A stretch of 39,181 nt of DNA, taken from contig DXEU01000025.1 in the NCBI GenBank assembly GCA_019114845.1, forward strand, positions 1-39,181. The letters are read 5' to 3'. The notes beneath the pieces are model-generated. The model did not search any database. It saw only the letters and a list, made by a program, of their open reading frames with translations, and was not told the origin of the DNA. This DNA comes from Candidatus Lachnoclostridium stercoripullorum. Lineage in GTDB: Bacteria > Bacillota > Clostridia > Lachnospirales > Lachnospiraceae. Positions 30,076 through 37,606 of the stretch are shown piece after piece (position 1 is the first letter of the stretch; each line of letters starts with the position of its first letter). Made by a program: the position numbers and the translations under genes.

Positions 30076-31218
30076 ATGGAAGAAAAGATTCTGGCAAAGG
30101 TGGAGGAACTGTCCGGCCAGCTCATTGACACCATCGTCCGCATGGTGCAGATCGACAGCGTGGAGGCGGAGCCGGAGCCGGACGCCCCCTTCGGCAGAGG
30201 GGTGAAGAGGGCCCTGGACGCCGCCCTGGAGCTGTCCGGACAGCTGGGGTTTGGCACGGTGAACGTGGACAACTACATGGGCTACGCCTCCTACGGGGAA
30301 GGGGAGGAGTACGTCTGCGCCGTGGGCCATCTGGATGTGGTCCCCGTGGGGACGGGGTGGAAGCAGCCACCTTTCAGCGGCTATCGGAAGGACGGGGTGA
30401 TCTACAGCCGGGGAGTGCTGGACAACAAGGGGCCGATTTTTTCCTGCCTCTACGCCCTCTATGCCCTGAAAGAGCTGGGGATCGTCCCGGACCGGCAGGT
30501 GCGGATCCTCTTCGGCTGCGACGAGGAGACGGGGTTTGAGGACCTGAATTATTACCTATCCAAGGAGAAGCCTCCGGTGATGGGATTTACCCCGGACTGC
30601 AAATATCCGGTGGTCTACGCGGAGCGGGGGCGCGCCCTGGTGGAGATTTGCCCCGCCTCCCGGGAGCGCTTCTACACCCTGATGAACGACTACGTCCTCA
30701 ACGCGAAGAACAACGGGGAGCGGTTCCACATCGACTTTAGGGATGAGGAGTTCGGACAGGTGGAGGTGAGAAATTTTAAGATTCTGCCGGAGAAGGGGCA
30801 GGGGGACGGCAGCGCCGCCTCCGTCCCGTCCCTGCAGTTTGCCGTCAGCTATCCGGCGGGGTGCACGGCGGCCCAGATTCTGGAGACGGTGCGGGGGGAG
30901 CTGCCGGACATGGAGGTGGAGCTCATCTCCAACATGGACCCGGTGCGCTTTGAGAAAGACTGCCGCCTGGTTGACACCCTGCGCTATACTTATGAGAGAG
31001 TGACGGGGATGGACGGGACGCCTGTCACCACCACCGGCGGAACCTACGCCAAACGGATGCCCAACATCGTGCCCTTCGGGCCGTCCTTCCCGGGACAGAA
31101 GGGCATCGGCCATCAGCCGGACGAGTGGATGAAGGTGGACGACATCGTCGCCAACGCGAAAATATACGCCTTGAGCCTGTACTATCTGGCGAAGGATGTG
31201 GAGATGGAGAGGAAATGA
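30076..31218 (+). CDS. M20 metallodipeptidase (PepV/Sapep-like), shortened
   Basis: 380-residue zinc peptidase of family M20. Metal and catalytic residues are visible: His85 and Asp87 (GHLDVVP), Asp116 (GVLDNKGP), Glu150-Glu151 (GCDEETG), Asp in GFTPDCKYPVVYAERG and a C-terminal His in GIGHQPDEW. PepV-type dipeptidases are about 450-470 residues, so the lid domain between residues ~175 and 285 appears reduced. Expected to split dipeptides in the cytoplasm, perhaps those released by the neighbouring glycosylasparaginase-like enzyme or carried by the imported molecule. ATG 30076 or GTG 30073 both fit GGGAGG upstream. It overlaps the region of cutC start. Confidence 0.87.
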   Translation: MEEKILAKVEELSGQLIDTIVRMVQIDSVEAEPEPDAPFGRGVKRALDAALELSGQLGFGTVNVDNYMGYASYGEGEEYVCAVGHLDVVPVGTGWKQPPFSGYRKDGVIYSRGVLDNKGPIFSCLYALYALKELGIVPDRQVRILFGCDEETGFEDLNYYLSKEKPPVMGFTPDCKYPVVYAERGRALVEICPASRERFYTLMNDYVLNAKNNGERFHIDFRDEEFGQVEVRNFKILPEKGQGDGSAASVPSLQFAVSYPAGCTAAQILETVRGELPDMEVELISNMDPVRFEKDCRLVDTLRYTYERVTGMDGTPVTTTGGTYAKRMPNIVPFGPSFPGQKGIGHQPDEWMKVDDIVANAKIYALSLYYLAKDVEMERK

Positions 31219-31220
31219 CT

Positions 31221-31955
31221 ATGATCGAGATATGCTGCGGAAGCTATGAGGATGCCCTGGCCGCCTGGCGCGGGGGAGCGGGGCGGATTGAGCTGAACTC
31301 CGCCCTGGCCCTGGGGGGCTTAACCCCGTCAGCCGCCTGCGTGAGGCTGGTGAAGGGGAATACGGGGCTGAAGGTGATCTCCATGGTGCGGCCCAGGGGA
31401 GCCGGGTTCTGCTACACGGAGGCGGAGGCGGAGCAGATGTTCGCCGAGGCGGAGGAGCTTCTTGAGGCCGGCAGCGACGGCCTGGCCTTCGGCTTCCTCA
31501 CGGGGGACCGGCGCATCGACCGGGACAGGACGGCGAGGATGGTGGAGCTGATCCACGGCTTCGGGAAGGAGGCGGTGTTCCACCGCGCCTTCGACTGCGC
31601 GGGGGATCCCTATGAGGCCATGGAAACCCTGATCGGATTGAGGGTGGACCGGGTGCTCACCAGCGGCCAGGAGGAGAAGGCGGTGCAGGGCGCGTACCTG
31701 CTCAGGAAACTGCAGGACAAGTACGGGGACAGAATCCAGATTCTGGCGGGCAGCGGGGTGAACGCCGCCAACGCCGGAGATCTGATGGAGAGGACGGGGC
31801 TGACCCAGGTGCACTCCTCCTGCAAGGGCTGGAGAAGGGATGAGACCACCACCGGGGAGCGGGTACACTACCGGTTTGCCCCGGATCCCCACGGGGACGA
31901 CTACGATGTGGTGAGCGAGGAGCTGGTGAGAAGGCTGGTGGAGAGTGCGGGATGA
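31221..31955 (+). CDS. cutC: CutC-family protein (PF03932)
   Basis: 244-residue TIM-barrel protein of the CutC family. Diagnostic segments are MIEICCGSYEDALAA, GRIELNSALALGGLTPS, MVRPRGAGF, HRAFDC and VLTSGQEEKA. The name comes from a copper phenotype in E. coli, but a catalytic role is suspected because the family often sits with sugar genes. This copy is inside a PTS and hydrolase operon and has no copper-related neighbour. ATG 31221 has AGAGG eight bases upstream and gives the standard N-terminus; ATG 31215 overlaps the peptidase stop as ATGA, but is only two bases from the ribosome binding site. It overlaps the next gene by four bases. Confidence 0.88.
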   Translation: MIEICCGSYEDALAAWRGGAGRIELNSALALGGLTPSAACVRLVKGNTGLKVISMVRPRGAGFCYTEAEAEQMFAEAEELLEAGSDGLAFGFLTGDRRIDRDRTARMVELIHGFGKEAVFHRAFDCAGDPYEAMETLIGLRVDRVLTSGQEEKAVQGAYLLRKLQDKYGDRIQILAGSGVNAANAGDLMERTGLTQVHSSCKGWRRDETTTGERVHYRFAPDPHGDDYDVVSEELVRRLVESAG

Positions 31956-32815
31956 AGAGCGGGACAGTATTGAAACGGTATGCGGTGACCACGGCGGCGG
32001 TGATCGCCTCCGCCTTCCTCCAGGCCTTCGCCATGCAGACATTTTTGAACCCGGTGAACATTCTCTCCAGCGGCTTCACGGGGGTGGCGGTGCTGATCGA
32101 GAGGATCACCTCCCTGTACGGGATCCATTTTTCCACCTCCCTGGGGATGGTGGCCCTCAATGTGCCCGTGGCCCTCTTCTGCTTCAAGCACATTGGAAAA
32201 AAATTTGTGGTGTTCTCCATGATCCAGGTGTTCCTGGCCAGCTTCTTCCTGAGGTTTGCCCACTTCACCCCCCTGTTTGACGACGCCCTGTTAAATATCT
32301 GTTTCGGGGGCTTCGTCTACGGCATAGCCATCGTCACCGCCCTGAAGGGCAACGCCTCCACGGCGGGGACGGACTTTATCGCCCTGTACGTCTCCAACCG
32401 GACCGGGAAGGCCATCTGGCAGTATGTGTTCATGGGAAATGCCTGCATGCTCTGCATTTTCGGCTACATGTTCGGGTGGGAGTACGCCGGGTATTCCATC
32501 ATGTTCCAGTTTATATCCACCCAGACCATCGACCGCTTCTACCACCGGTACAAGCGGGTGACACTGCAGATCACCACCCACGATCCCGATGCGGTGGTGA
32601 AGGAGTACGTCAAGAATTACCGCCACGGCGTGTCGGTGATGAACGGCTACGGCGGCTACAGCGGGGCCAGCATGAGCCTGCTGCACACCGTGGTCTCCTC
32701 CTACGAGGTGCAGGACATTGTCCACCACCTGAAGCACGCGGATCCCAAGGTGATCGTGAACGTCCTGCCCACGGAGACATTTTTCGGGGGATTCTATCAG
32801 AAACCCATTGACTGA
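31952..32815 (+). CDS. YitT-family membrane protein
   Basis: 287-residue protein with five or six hydrophobic segments in the first ~200 residues (AFAMQTFLNPVNILSSGFTG is the YitT start) and a soluble DUF2179 C-terminal domain (VTLQITTHDPDAVVKEYV). YitT proteins are common in Firmicutes and their substrate is unknown; a transport or ion-exchange role is likely. The ATG overlaps the cutC stop (ATGA), showing tight coupling inside the operon. It could export or import a product of the hydrolases, but this is only inference from location. Confidence 0.88.
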   Translation: MKSGTVLKRYAVTTAAVIASAFLQAFAMQTFLNPVNILSSGFTGVAVLIERITSLYGIHFSTSLGMVALNVPVALFCFKHIGKKFVVFSMIQVFLASFFLRFAHFTPLFDDALLNICFGGFVYGIAIVTALKGNASTAGTDFIALYVSNRTGKAIWQYVFMGNACMLCIFGYMFGWEYAGYSIMFQFISTQTIDRFYHRYKRVTLQITTHDPDAVVKEYVKNYRHGVSVMNGYGGYSGASMSLLHTVVSSYEVQDIVHHLKHADPKVIVNVLPTETFFGGFYQKPID

Positions 32816-32820
32816 GGCGA

Positions 32821-32838
32821 CCGGCGGCCTGCCGCCGG
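32821..32838 (+). repeat. GC-rich hairpin before the MupG-like gene
   Basis: CCGGCGGC-CT-GCCGCCGG is a perfect 8-bp stem in the YitT/MupG gap, directly before the GGAGAAAGGAG ribosome binding site. No T-run follows. Confidence 0.7.
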
Positions 32839-32859
32839 GAGAAAGGAGAAGAGAAACGT

Positions 32860-33951
32860 ATGCACAGATTAGGTATTTCCGTCTATCCGGAGCACTCCAC
32901 CCAGGAGAGAGATTTCGCCTACATGGAGCTGGCGGCCAAGTACGGATTTTCCCGGATTTTCACCTGCCTGCTGTCCGCCAGCAGCGATCCCATGGTGATC
33001 AAAAGGGAGTTCGGCGCATTTCTGAATAAGGCCCACGAGCTGGGATTTGAGGTGGCGGCGGACACCAACCCCCAGGTGTTTAAGAATCTGGGGGCGTCCC
33101 CGGAGAACCTGGAGGTGTTCCATGAGCTGGGCCTGGACATCATCCGCCTGGACGGGCATTTTGACGAGCGCCAGGACGTGCTCATCACCCGAAATCCCTA
33201 CGGGATCAAGATCGAGTTCAACGGGAGCCTGGACACGGACGTGGAGAGGCTGATCCGCCATGGGGCGGACCGGAGAAATATGACCATCTGCCACAATTTC
33301 TATCCGGAGCGGTACACGGGTCTGAGCCAGAAAACCTTCGACCGGGCCAATGAGAAGTGGGCTTCCCTGGGGATGACCACCGCCGCCTTCGTCTCCAGCC
33401 AGGAGGAGCACACCTTCGGGCCCTGGGAGGTCTATCAGGGGCTTCCCACCCTGGAGGCGGACCGCACCCTGCCCATCGACGCCCAGGTGCGCCACATGGT
33501 GGCCTGCGAGGGGATCGACGACATCCTCATCGGGAACGCCTACGCCGCGGAGGCGGAGCTTGCGGCCATGGCCGGGGTGAAGCTGACCAACACCACGGTG
33601 AAGATGGACCCGGCGGAGGGGCTTGGCGAGGCGGAGCGGGACGCGGTCTTCCGCTTCACCCACACGGGGCGGGAGGACGCCAGCGAGTATCTGCTCCGCT
33701 CCAGCTTCCCCAGGCTCCAGTTTAAGGACCGGGAGATCCCCTTCCGCCCCTGCGACAAGAGAACATTCACCAGGGGAGATGTGCTGGTGGTCAACGACAA
33801 CCTGGCCCACTACCGGGGCGAGGTGGAGATCGTCCTCACGGAGGTGGAGAATGACGGCCAGAGAAACCTGGCGGGCCGCATCGCGGACACGGATGTGCGG
33901 ATCCTGGATGAGATGGAGAAGCGGCCGGGCCACGCGTTTGAGATTATTTGA
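32860..33951 (+). CDS. DUF871 / MupG-like 6-phospho-glycosidase (GH170)
   Basis: 363-residue cytoplasmic protein of the DUF871 family, whose characterised member MupG of S. aureus is a 6-phospho-N-acetylmuramidase that splits MurNAc-6P-GlcNAc after PTS import. Typical segments are LGISVYPEHS, YGFSRIFTCLLSAS, ADTNPQVFKNLG, LRLDGHF-like IIRLDGHF, NFYPERYTGL, FGPWEVYQGLPTLE and DDILIGNAYA. Length fits. The PTS-plus-MupG combination strongly suggests a phosphorylated beta-linked sugar as substrate, although muramic acid specificity cannot be read here. No MurQ etherase gene is adjacent, as would be expected for MurNAc use. It is last of the operon, and convergent with the phosphatase gene 20 bases away. 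Confidence 0.88.
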   Translation: MHRLGISVYPEHSTQERDFAYMELAAKYGFSRIFTCLLSASSDPMVIKREFGAFLNKAHELGFEVAADTNPQVFKNLGASPENLEVFHELGLDIIRLDGHFDERQDVLITRNPYGIKIEFNGSLDTDVERLIRHGADRRNMTICHNFYPERYTGLSQKTFDRANEKWASLGMTTAAFVSSQEEHTFGPWEVYQGLPTLEADRTLPIDAQVRHMVACEGIDDILIGNAYAAEAELAAMAGVKLTNTTVKMDPAEGLGEAERDAVFRFTHTGREDASEYLLRSSFPRLQFKDREIPFRPCDKRTFTRGDVLVVNDNLAHYRGEVEIVLTEVENDGQRNLAGRIADTDVRILDEMEKRPGHAFEII

Positions 33952-33970
33952 TAAATGAGACGACGGGGAA

Positions 33971-34561
33971 TTATTTGCCTGCTGTGAGGCTGGAGAAATC
34001 GTGGTTGACGGCCTCGATCAGGGAGAATTCCCCGTTTTCGTATTCAAATTTCAGGATGCAGCAGTTTCCCACACGGCCCTTCAGCTCGGCCTTCTGGTTT
34101 TTCTCCCAGTAGCGCATGAACTGCCGGCTGGAGCCGCCGTGGGAGACGGCCAGAACCGACTCGTGCCCGTCCCGCTCCATGATCTCCGTCAGCGTGTCGG
34201 ACATCCGCTGGCGAACCTCCATCTCGCCCTCGCCGCCGAAGCCCTTGAAGAAGTCGCCGTAGGGGAGGGGGGGATTTAAGTCCTCGCTCTCGCTCTCGAA
34301 GACGCCGAAGTTCCACTCCTTCAGCCCCTTCACCCGCGTATAGGGCATGGGGGTGAGGATCTCCAGGGTGTCGCAGGCCCGCTCGGAGGTGGAGGAGTAG
34401 GCGTGGTCGAAGGTGATGCCCCGGGAGCGGAAATACTCTGCGGCCACCCCCGCCTGGGCCCGTCCCAGCTCTGTCAGGGGGGAATCGCACCAGCCCTGGA
34501 TTTTGCGGCGCACGTTAAAGACGGTCTGTCCGTGGCGGACAAGGTACAATGTTTTCTTCAT
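33971..34561 (-). CDS. Histidine phosphatase (phosphoglycerate mutase-like)
   Basis: 196-residue member of the branch-1 histidine phosphatase family. The catalytic RHG is at residues 9-11 (LYLVRHGQTVFN), with GWCDSPLTELGRAQA, YSSTSERACDTLEI and the second histidine in AVSHGGSSRQF. Phosphatase or mutase activity on a small phosphorylated metabolite is probable, the exact substrate is open. It is transcribed after the aldo/keto reductase gene (gap of 45 bases) and GGAGG lies on its strand before the start. Confidence 0.9.
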   Translation of the reverse strand: MKKTLYLVRHGQTVFNVRRKIQGWCDSPLTELGRAQAGVAAEYFRSRGITFDHAYSSTSERACDTLEILTPMPYTRVKGLKEWNFGVFESESEDLNPPLPYGDFFKGFGGEGEMEVRQRMSDTLTEIMERDGHESVLAVSHGGSSRQFMRYWEKNQKAELKGRVGNCCILKFEYENGEFSLIEAVNHDFSSLTAGK

Positions 34562-34606
34562 AAAAAACCTCCATATATAAAAGAATCATAAATTGAACTA
34601 CAGGTT

Positions 34607-35446
34607 TCAGATTCTGCTCATGAACCATTCCACCGTCTCCGGGTCGTAGTGGGAGAAGAACAGGCTCTTTCCGCCGTCCAGGGCTTCAATCGCCCCCATG
34701 TCCTCCGGGGAGAGGGTGAAGTCGAAGATGTCGAAATTTTCCTCCATCCGCTCCCTGTGGGTGGATTTGGGGATGATCACCACATCGCTCTGCAGCAGGA
34801 AGCGGAGCGCCGTCTGGGCGGTGGTCTTTCCGTATTTGGCGCCGATCTTTTTCAGCACTGGATTGCTGAAAAAGTCATTTTTCCCCTCCGCGAAGGGCCC
34901 CCAGGACATGATCTGGGTGCCGTATTTTTTCATGTATGTTCTCGCAGTTTTCTGCTGCTGGAAGACATGGGTCTCCACCTGGTTGACCGCCGGCTTGATC
35001 TCAGAAAAGTGGTGGATGTCCAGGAAGCGGTCCGGATAGAAGTTGGAGACGCCGATGGCCCGCACCTTTCCGCACCGGTATGCCTCCTCCATGGCCCGGT
35101 AGGTGCCGTAGTAGTCGCCGAAGGGCTGGTGGATCAAGAGCAGGTCGATGTAGTCGCTGCGCAGCTTCTTTAAGGACTCGTCGATGGAGACCTTGGCCCT
35201 CTCATAGCCGGCGTTGCTGATCCACACTTTGGTGGTGATGAAAAATTCTTCCCGGGAGAGGCCGGAATTTGCCACCGCCTTTCCCACGCCCTCCTCGTTG
35301 CCGTAGGCCTGGGCGGTGTCGATGCTGCGGTAGCCCACTTCGATGGCGTCCCGCACGCAGCGCTCCGTCTCATCCGGCGGCGTCTGATACACGCCGTAGC
35401 CCAGGACGGGCATCTTCACACCGTTGTTCAGTGTCACGCATTTCAT
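34607..35446 (-). CDS. Aldo/keto reductase
   Basis: 279-residue NADPH-dependent oxidoreductase of the AKR superfamily. The catalytic tetrad is complete: Asp43, Tyr48, Lys73 and His106 (SIDTAQAYGNE, TTKVW, LLLIHQP). NADPH-binding IIPKSTHRERMEEN is present near the C-terminus. Substrate unknown; close relatives reduce 2,5-diketo-D-gluconate, methylglyoxal and other aldehydes. Expressed on the minus strand from a good promoter shared with the divergent LysR gene, its probable regulator, and followed by the histidine phosphatase gene. AGGAGG precedes the ATG. Confidence 0.93.
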   Translation of the reverse strand: MKCVTLNNGVKMPVLGYGVYQTPPDETERCVRDAIEVGYRSIDTAQAYGNEEGVGKAVANSGLSREEFFITTKVWISNAGYERAKVSIDESLKKLRSDYIDLLLIHQPFGDYYGTYRAMEEAYRCGKVRAIGVSNFYPDRFLDIHHFSEIKPAVNQVETHVFQQQKTARTYMKKYGTQIMSWGPFAEGKNDFFSNPVLKKIGAKYGKTTAQTALRFLLQSDVVIIPKSTHRERMEENFDIFDFTLSPEDMGAIEALDGGKSLFFSHYDPETVEWFMSRI

Positions 35447-35515
35447 ATCGGATTCCTCCTTAATTCTTATTCATAATCTGCATGCAAGTTCCCGGGATCT
35501 TTGCTTTCTAACTCG

Positions 35516-35545
35516 ATTATAGGCCATAATTTTGGAAAAGTACAA
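35516..35545 (-). promoter_or_regulatory. Promoter for the aldo/keto reductase gene
   Basis: Minus strand TTGTAC (35545-35540), 18 bases, TATAAT (35521-35516). Confidence 0.7.
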
Positions 35546-35565
35546 TATGAATTCTGCAACATTCT

Positions 35566-35580
35566 ATTCATAAAATGAAT
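35566..35580. promoter_or_regulatory. Candidate LysR operator ATTCAT-AAA-ATGAAT
   Basis: Perfect 6-bp inverted repeat with a 3-base spacer that contains the T-N11-A motif of LysR sites (35567-35579). It lies between the two divergent promoters. Confidence 0.6.
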
Positions 35581-35593
35581 ACTAAAAAGAGAC

Positions 35594-35622
35594 TTGCAGA
35601 CTGCATAGCGGGGCCGTATAAT
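35594..35622 (+). promoter_or_regulatory. Promoter for the second LysR gene
   Basis: TTGCAG (35594-35599), 17 bases, TATAAT (35617-35622), 22 bases before the ATG at 35645. Confidence 0.75.
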
Positions 35623-35644
35623 GGGAAAAAAGGAGGGGAGAGCC

Positions 35645-36502
35645 ATGCTTGACTTGGAAGAGCTGAGGCAGCTTGCGGCCTTCGCCCGGTGGGGAACCCT
35701 GTCCCGGGCGGCGGAGGAGCTGCACATTTCCCAGCCCACTCTGAGCCGCACCATGCAGAGCCTGGAGGAGGAGTTCGGGGTTTCCCTGTTTGTTCGGGAG
35801 AAGAATAAGATTGAATTGAACGAGACGGGCCGCCGGGCGGTGGAGGCGGCTAAGGCGCTTTTAAGAGAGGCGGAGGAGACGGTGCGCAGAGTGCGGGAAT
35901 ATGACCGGAGACTCCACACCATCGCCGTGGAATCCTGCGCCCCGGCCCCCATGTGGGCCCTGCAGCCCCAGCTGACCCGCCTCTTTCCCGGCATGTCCGT
36001 CTCCGCCTCCCTGGAGGAGGTGGAGGCCATCCCCGGCCATGTGACCGGGGGCAGCTGTGATCTGGGGATCCTGCCTGGGGCCGTGGAGGCCGCCGGGGTG
36101 AAGTGCGTTCCCTTTCTGCAGGAGGAGCTGTATGTCTGCCTGCCGCCGGACCACCCGCTGGCGGGCTGCGCCTCCGTGACCTTTGAGATGCTCAACGGGT
36201 ACAACTGCCTGCTGCGGTCCCAGATCGGATTCTGGGATGCCATGAGCCGCAGGAAGATGCCGGCATCCCGCTTCCTGGTGCAGACGGACGCCTTTGAGAT
36301 GCGGGAGCTGATCCGCAGCTCCTCCCTGCCCTGCTTCACCACCAACCTGGTCAATTTCGGGGGTGAGGAGACCAGGGGCCGGGCGATTATCCCCATCCGG
36401 GATGCGGAGGCCCAGGTCAGCTACCACCTGATTTACCGGGAGGCATGCCGGGAGTACGACGCCATCCGCGGGGGCGGGCCGGGGGTTTACGACCTGCGGT
36501 AG
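35645..36502 (+). CDS. LysR-family regulator, divergent from aldo/keto reductase
   Basis: 285-residue LysR-type factor. The HTH is LRQLAAFARWGTLSRAAEELHISQ then PTLSRTMQSLEEEFGV (shown in parts: TLSRAAEELHISQPTLSRT). The effector domain begins near residue 88 (RLHTIAVESCAPAPMWAL) and is somewhat short. ATG 35645 follows GGAGGGGAG; the frame is open slightly upstream. It likely controls the reductase gene by the T-N11-A site in the shared gap. The last 16 bases overlap the end of the convergent 182-aa gene. Confidence 0.9.
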   Translation: MLDLEELRQLAAFARWGTLSRAAEELHISQPTLSRTMQSLEEEFGVSLFVREKNKIELNETGRRAVEAAKALLREAEETVRRVREYDRRLHTIAVESCAPAPMWALQPQLTRLFPGMSVSASLEEVEAIPGHVTGGSCDLGILPGAVEAAGVKCVPFLQEELYVCLPPDHPLAGCASVTFEMLNGYNCLLRSQIGFWDAMSRRKMPASRFLVQTDAFEMRELIRSSSLPCFTTNLVNFGGEETRGRAIIPIRDAEAQVSYHLIYREACREYDAIRGGGPGVYDLR

Positions 36503-37035
36503 AGGATGGGCACGTCGTAGCCGAAGGTCTTCGTTCCGTTCACCTCCATGGACTCGGAGACCTCCAGCACTTCCTCTGAGAAGCGCTCAAAGAGGGAGAA
36601 TTTCAACACCGGGGAGAACATGCTGACGCTGCCCCCCTCCCACACCCCGTCCTTCTCCGTGTAGAGGGCGGGGGTGAAGCGCTGGGAGGGCTTTAAGCTG
36701 CTGTAATCCGTCTCCTTCATGGCCTCGTAGGTGAAGGAGGATTTGTCGCAGCCCTCGGGAATCTCGTAGGAGGTGAGCCGGATGCCCCCCTCCTCCTCCG
36801 TGAACAGGAAGAGGTGGTTGGAGGCGTGGGTCGTCCCCTTTGCGGTGAAATAGCTCTCCTCCACCATGAACTCGCCGGAAAAGCCCTGGGGCAGACCGGT
36901 GATTTTGTCGTTGCAGGCGGTGTTTACGTGTCTTGCCAGGGGGAAATCCGGGTTTGTCTCCCTCAGGGATTCCCACTGTTCGCGGTTGTCAAAATTTCCA
37001 GTCAAAAGTTTCATAAAATCCTGTAATTTACTCAT
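36487..37035 (-). CDS. Unrecognised 182-aa protein co-transcribed with marR
   Basis: 182-residue soluble protein with no signal peptide or membrane segment. The N-terminus (LQDFMKLLTGNFDNREQWE) and a following FMVEESYF weakly resemble the CpcT/CpeT (DUF1001) chromophore-lyase-like family, known mainly from cyanobacteria. The rest is beta-rich with several aromatic residues and may be a lipocalin-like barrel. It starts one base after the MarR stop codon, with GGAGGAAGA overlapping the MarR end, so it is translated from the MarR transcript. It may bind the same ligand that MarR senses, but this is inference. No enzyme motif was found. Confidence 0.75.
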   Translation of the reverse strand: MSKLQDFMKLLTGNFDNREQWESLRETNPDFPLARHVNTACNDKITGLPQGFSGEFMVEESYFTAKGTTHASNHLFLFTEEEGGIRLTSYEIPEGCDKSSFTYEAMKETDYSSLKPSQRFTPALYTEKDGVWEGGSVSMFSPVLKFSLFERFSEEVLEVSESMEVNGTKTFGYDVPILYRRS

Positions 37036-37036
37036 A

Positions 37037-37519
37037 TCAGTCTTCCTCCATTTCAGCGGGCTGCATCCAGCCCGGTCTGTCCTCGCCCGGCCTGCCCTCT
37101 CCGGGCAGCCGGCGGGCGGTCACTTTTGCCATCAGATTCAATAATGTCTGCCGCTCCTCCCCGCTCAGGGGGGCCAGGGCGATCTCATCCCACTCCCGGA
37201 ACAGCCGCCGGCTGAAATCAAATATCTCGCGGCCCCGCTCGGTGAGGTTTAGGACAGCGGCCCGCCGGTCCCTGGGATTTTTTTCCTGGGTGATCAGGCC
37301 TGCCTCCGACAGCTTGGCCAGGGCCCTGGTGAGATAGCCGGCGTCCAGCCCCATGATCTCAGAGACCGCCCGGGGGGAAATATTTTCCCGCCTGCCGACG
37401 CAGATCAGGATGTAGAGCTGGCTTAGAGTGATCCCCTCCCCGGCCAGCCGCTCGCGGCAGTGGGCGGCGAACTGCTTCCGCAGGACGGAGACGTGAAACG
37501 CCAGAGAATCGCTGTGCAT
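37037..37519 (-). CDS. MarR-family transcriptional regulator
   Basis: 160-residue winged-helix regulator. The DNA-binding region spans ISPRAVSEIMGLDAGYLTRALAKLSEAGLITQ, shown by its ends ISPRAVSEI and YLTRALAKLSEAGL, followed by the wing NPRDRRAAVLNLTERG. A proline/glycine-rich tail follows residue ~140. The ORF has a near-consensus promoter with a palindromic MarR-like site just downstream of the -10, pointing to autorepression. The second gene of the unit encodes the unrecognised 182-aa protein. GAGGAG lies upstream of the ATG on its strand. Confidence 0.92.
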   Translation of the reverse strand: MHSDSLAFHVSVLRKQFAAHCRERLAGEGITLSQLYILICVGRRENISPRAVSEIMGLDAGYLTRALAKLSEAGLITQEKNPRDRRAAVLNLTERGREIFDFSRRLFREWDEIALAPLSGEERQTLLNLMAKVTARRLPGEGRPGEDRPGWMQPAEMEED

Positions 37520-37553
37520 CGTTTATCAACTCCTCTCACAGTCGTTGGCGCAG

Positions 37554-37584
37554 GGCAGGGCGGAGCGCGGACGTTCGCCCTGCC
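37554..37584 (-). repeat. Hairpin in the marR leader
   Basis: GGCAGGGCG (37554-37562) and CGCCCTGCC (37576-37584) form a perfect 9-bp stem in the 5' untranslated region of marR, between its operator and start codon. Confidence 0.7.
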
Positions 37585-37593
37585 GGCAATTAC

Positions 37594-37606
37594 TTGACCA
37601 AGGCAA
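37594..37606. promoter_or_regulatory. Candidate MarR operator TTGACCAAGGCAA
   Basis: Near-palindromic TTGnCnnnGnCAA, similar to the E. coli MarR box TTGCCnnGGCAA. It begins where the marR -10 ends, so bound repressor would block initiation. Confidence 0.6.

Noticed and set aside
28560-30272. Long open frame on the minus strand opposite the GrdB-related and glycosylasparaginase-like genes
   Set aside because: It lacks recognisable domains, is rich in His, Leu, Pro and Gly as expected for antisense of GC-rich genes, and covers well-supported genes on the plus strand.
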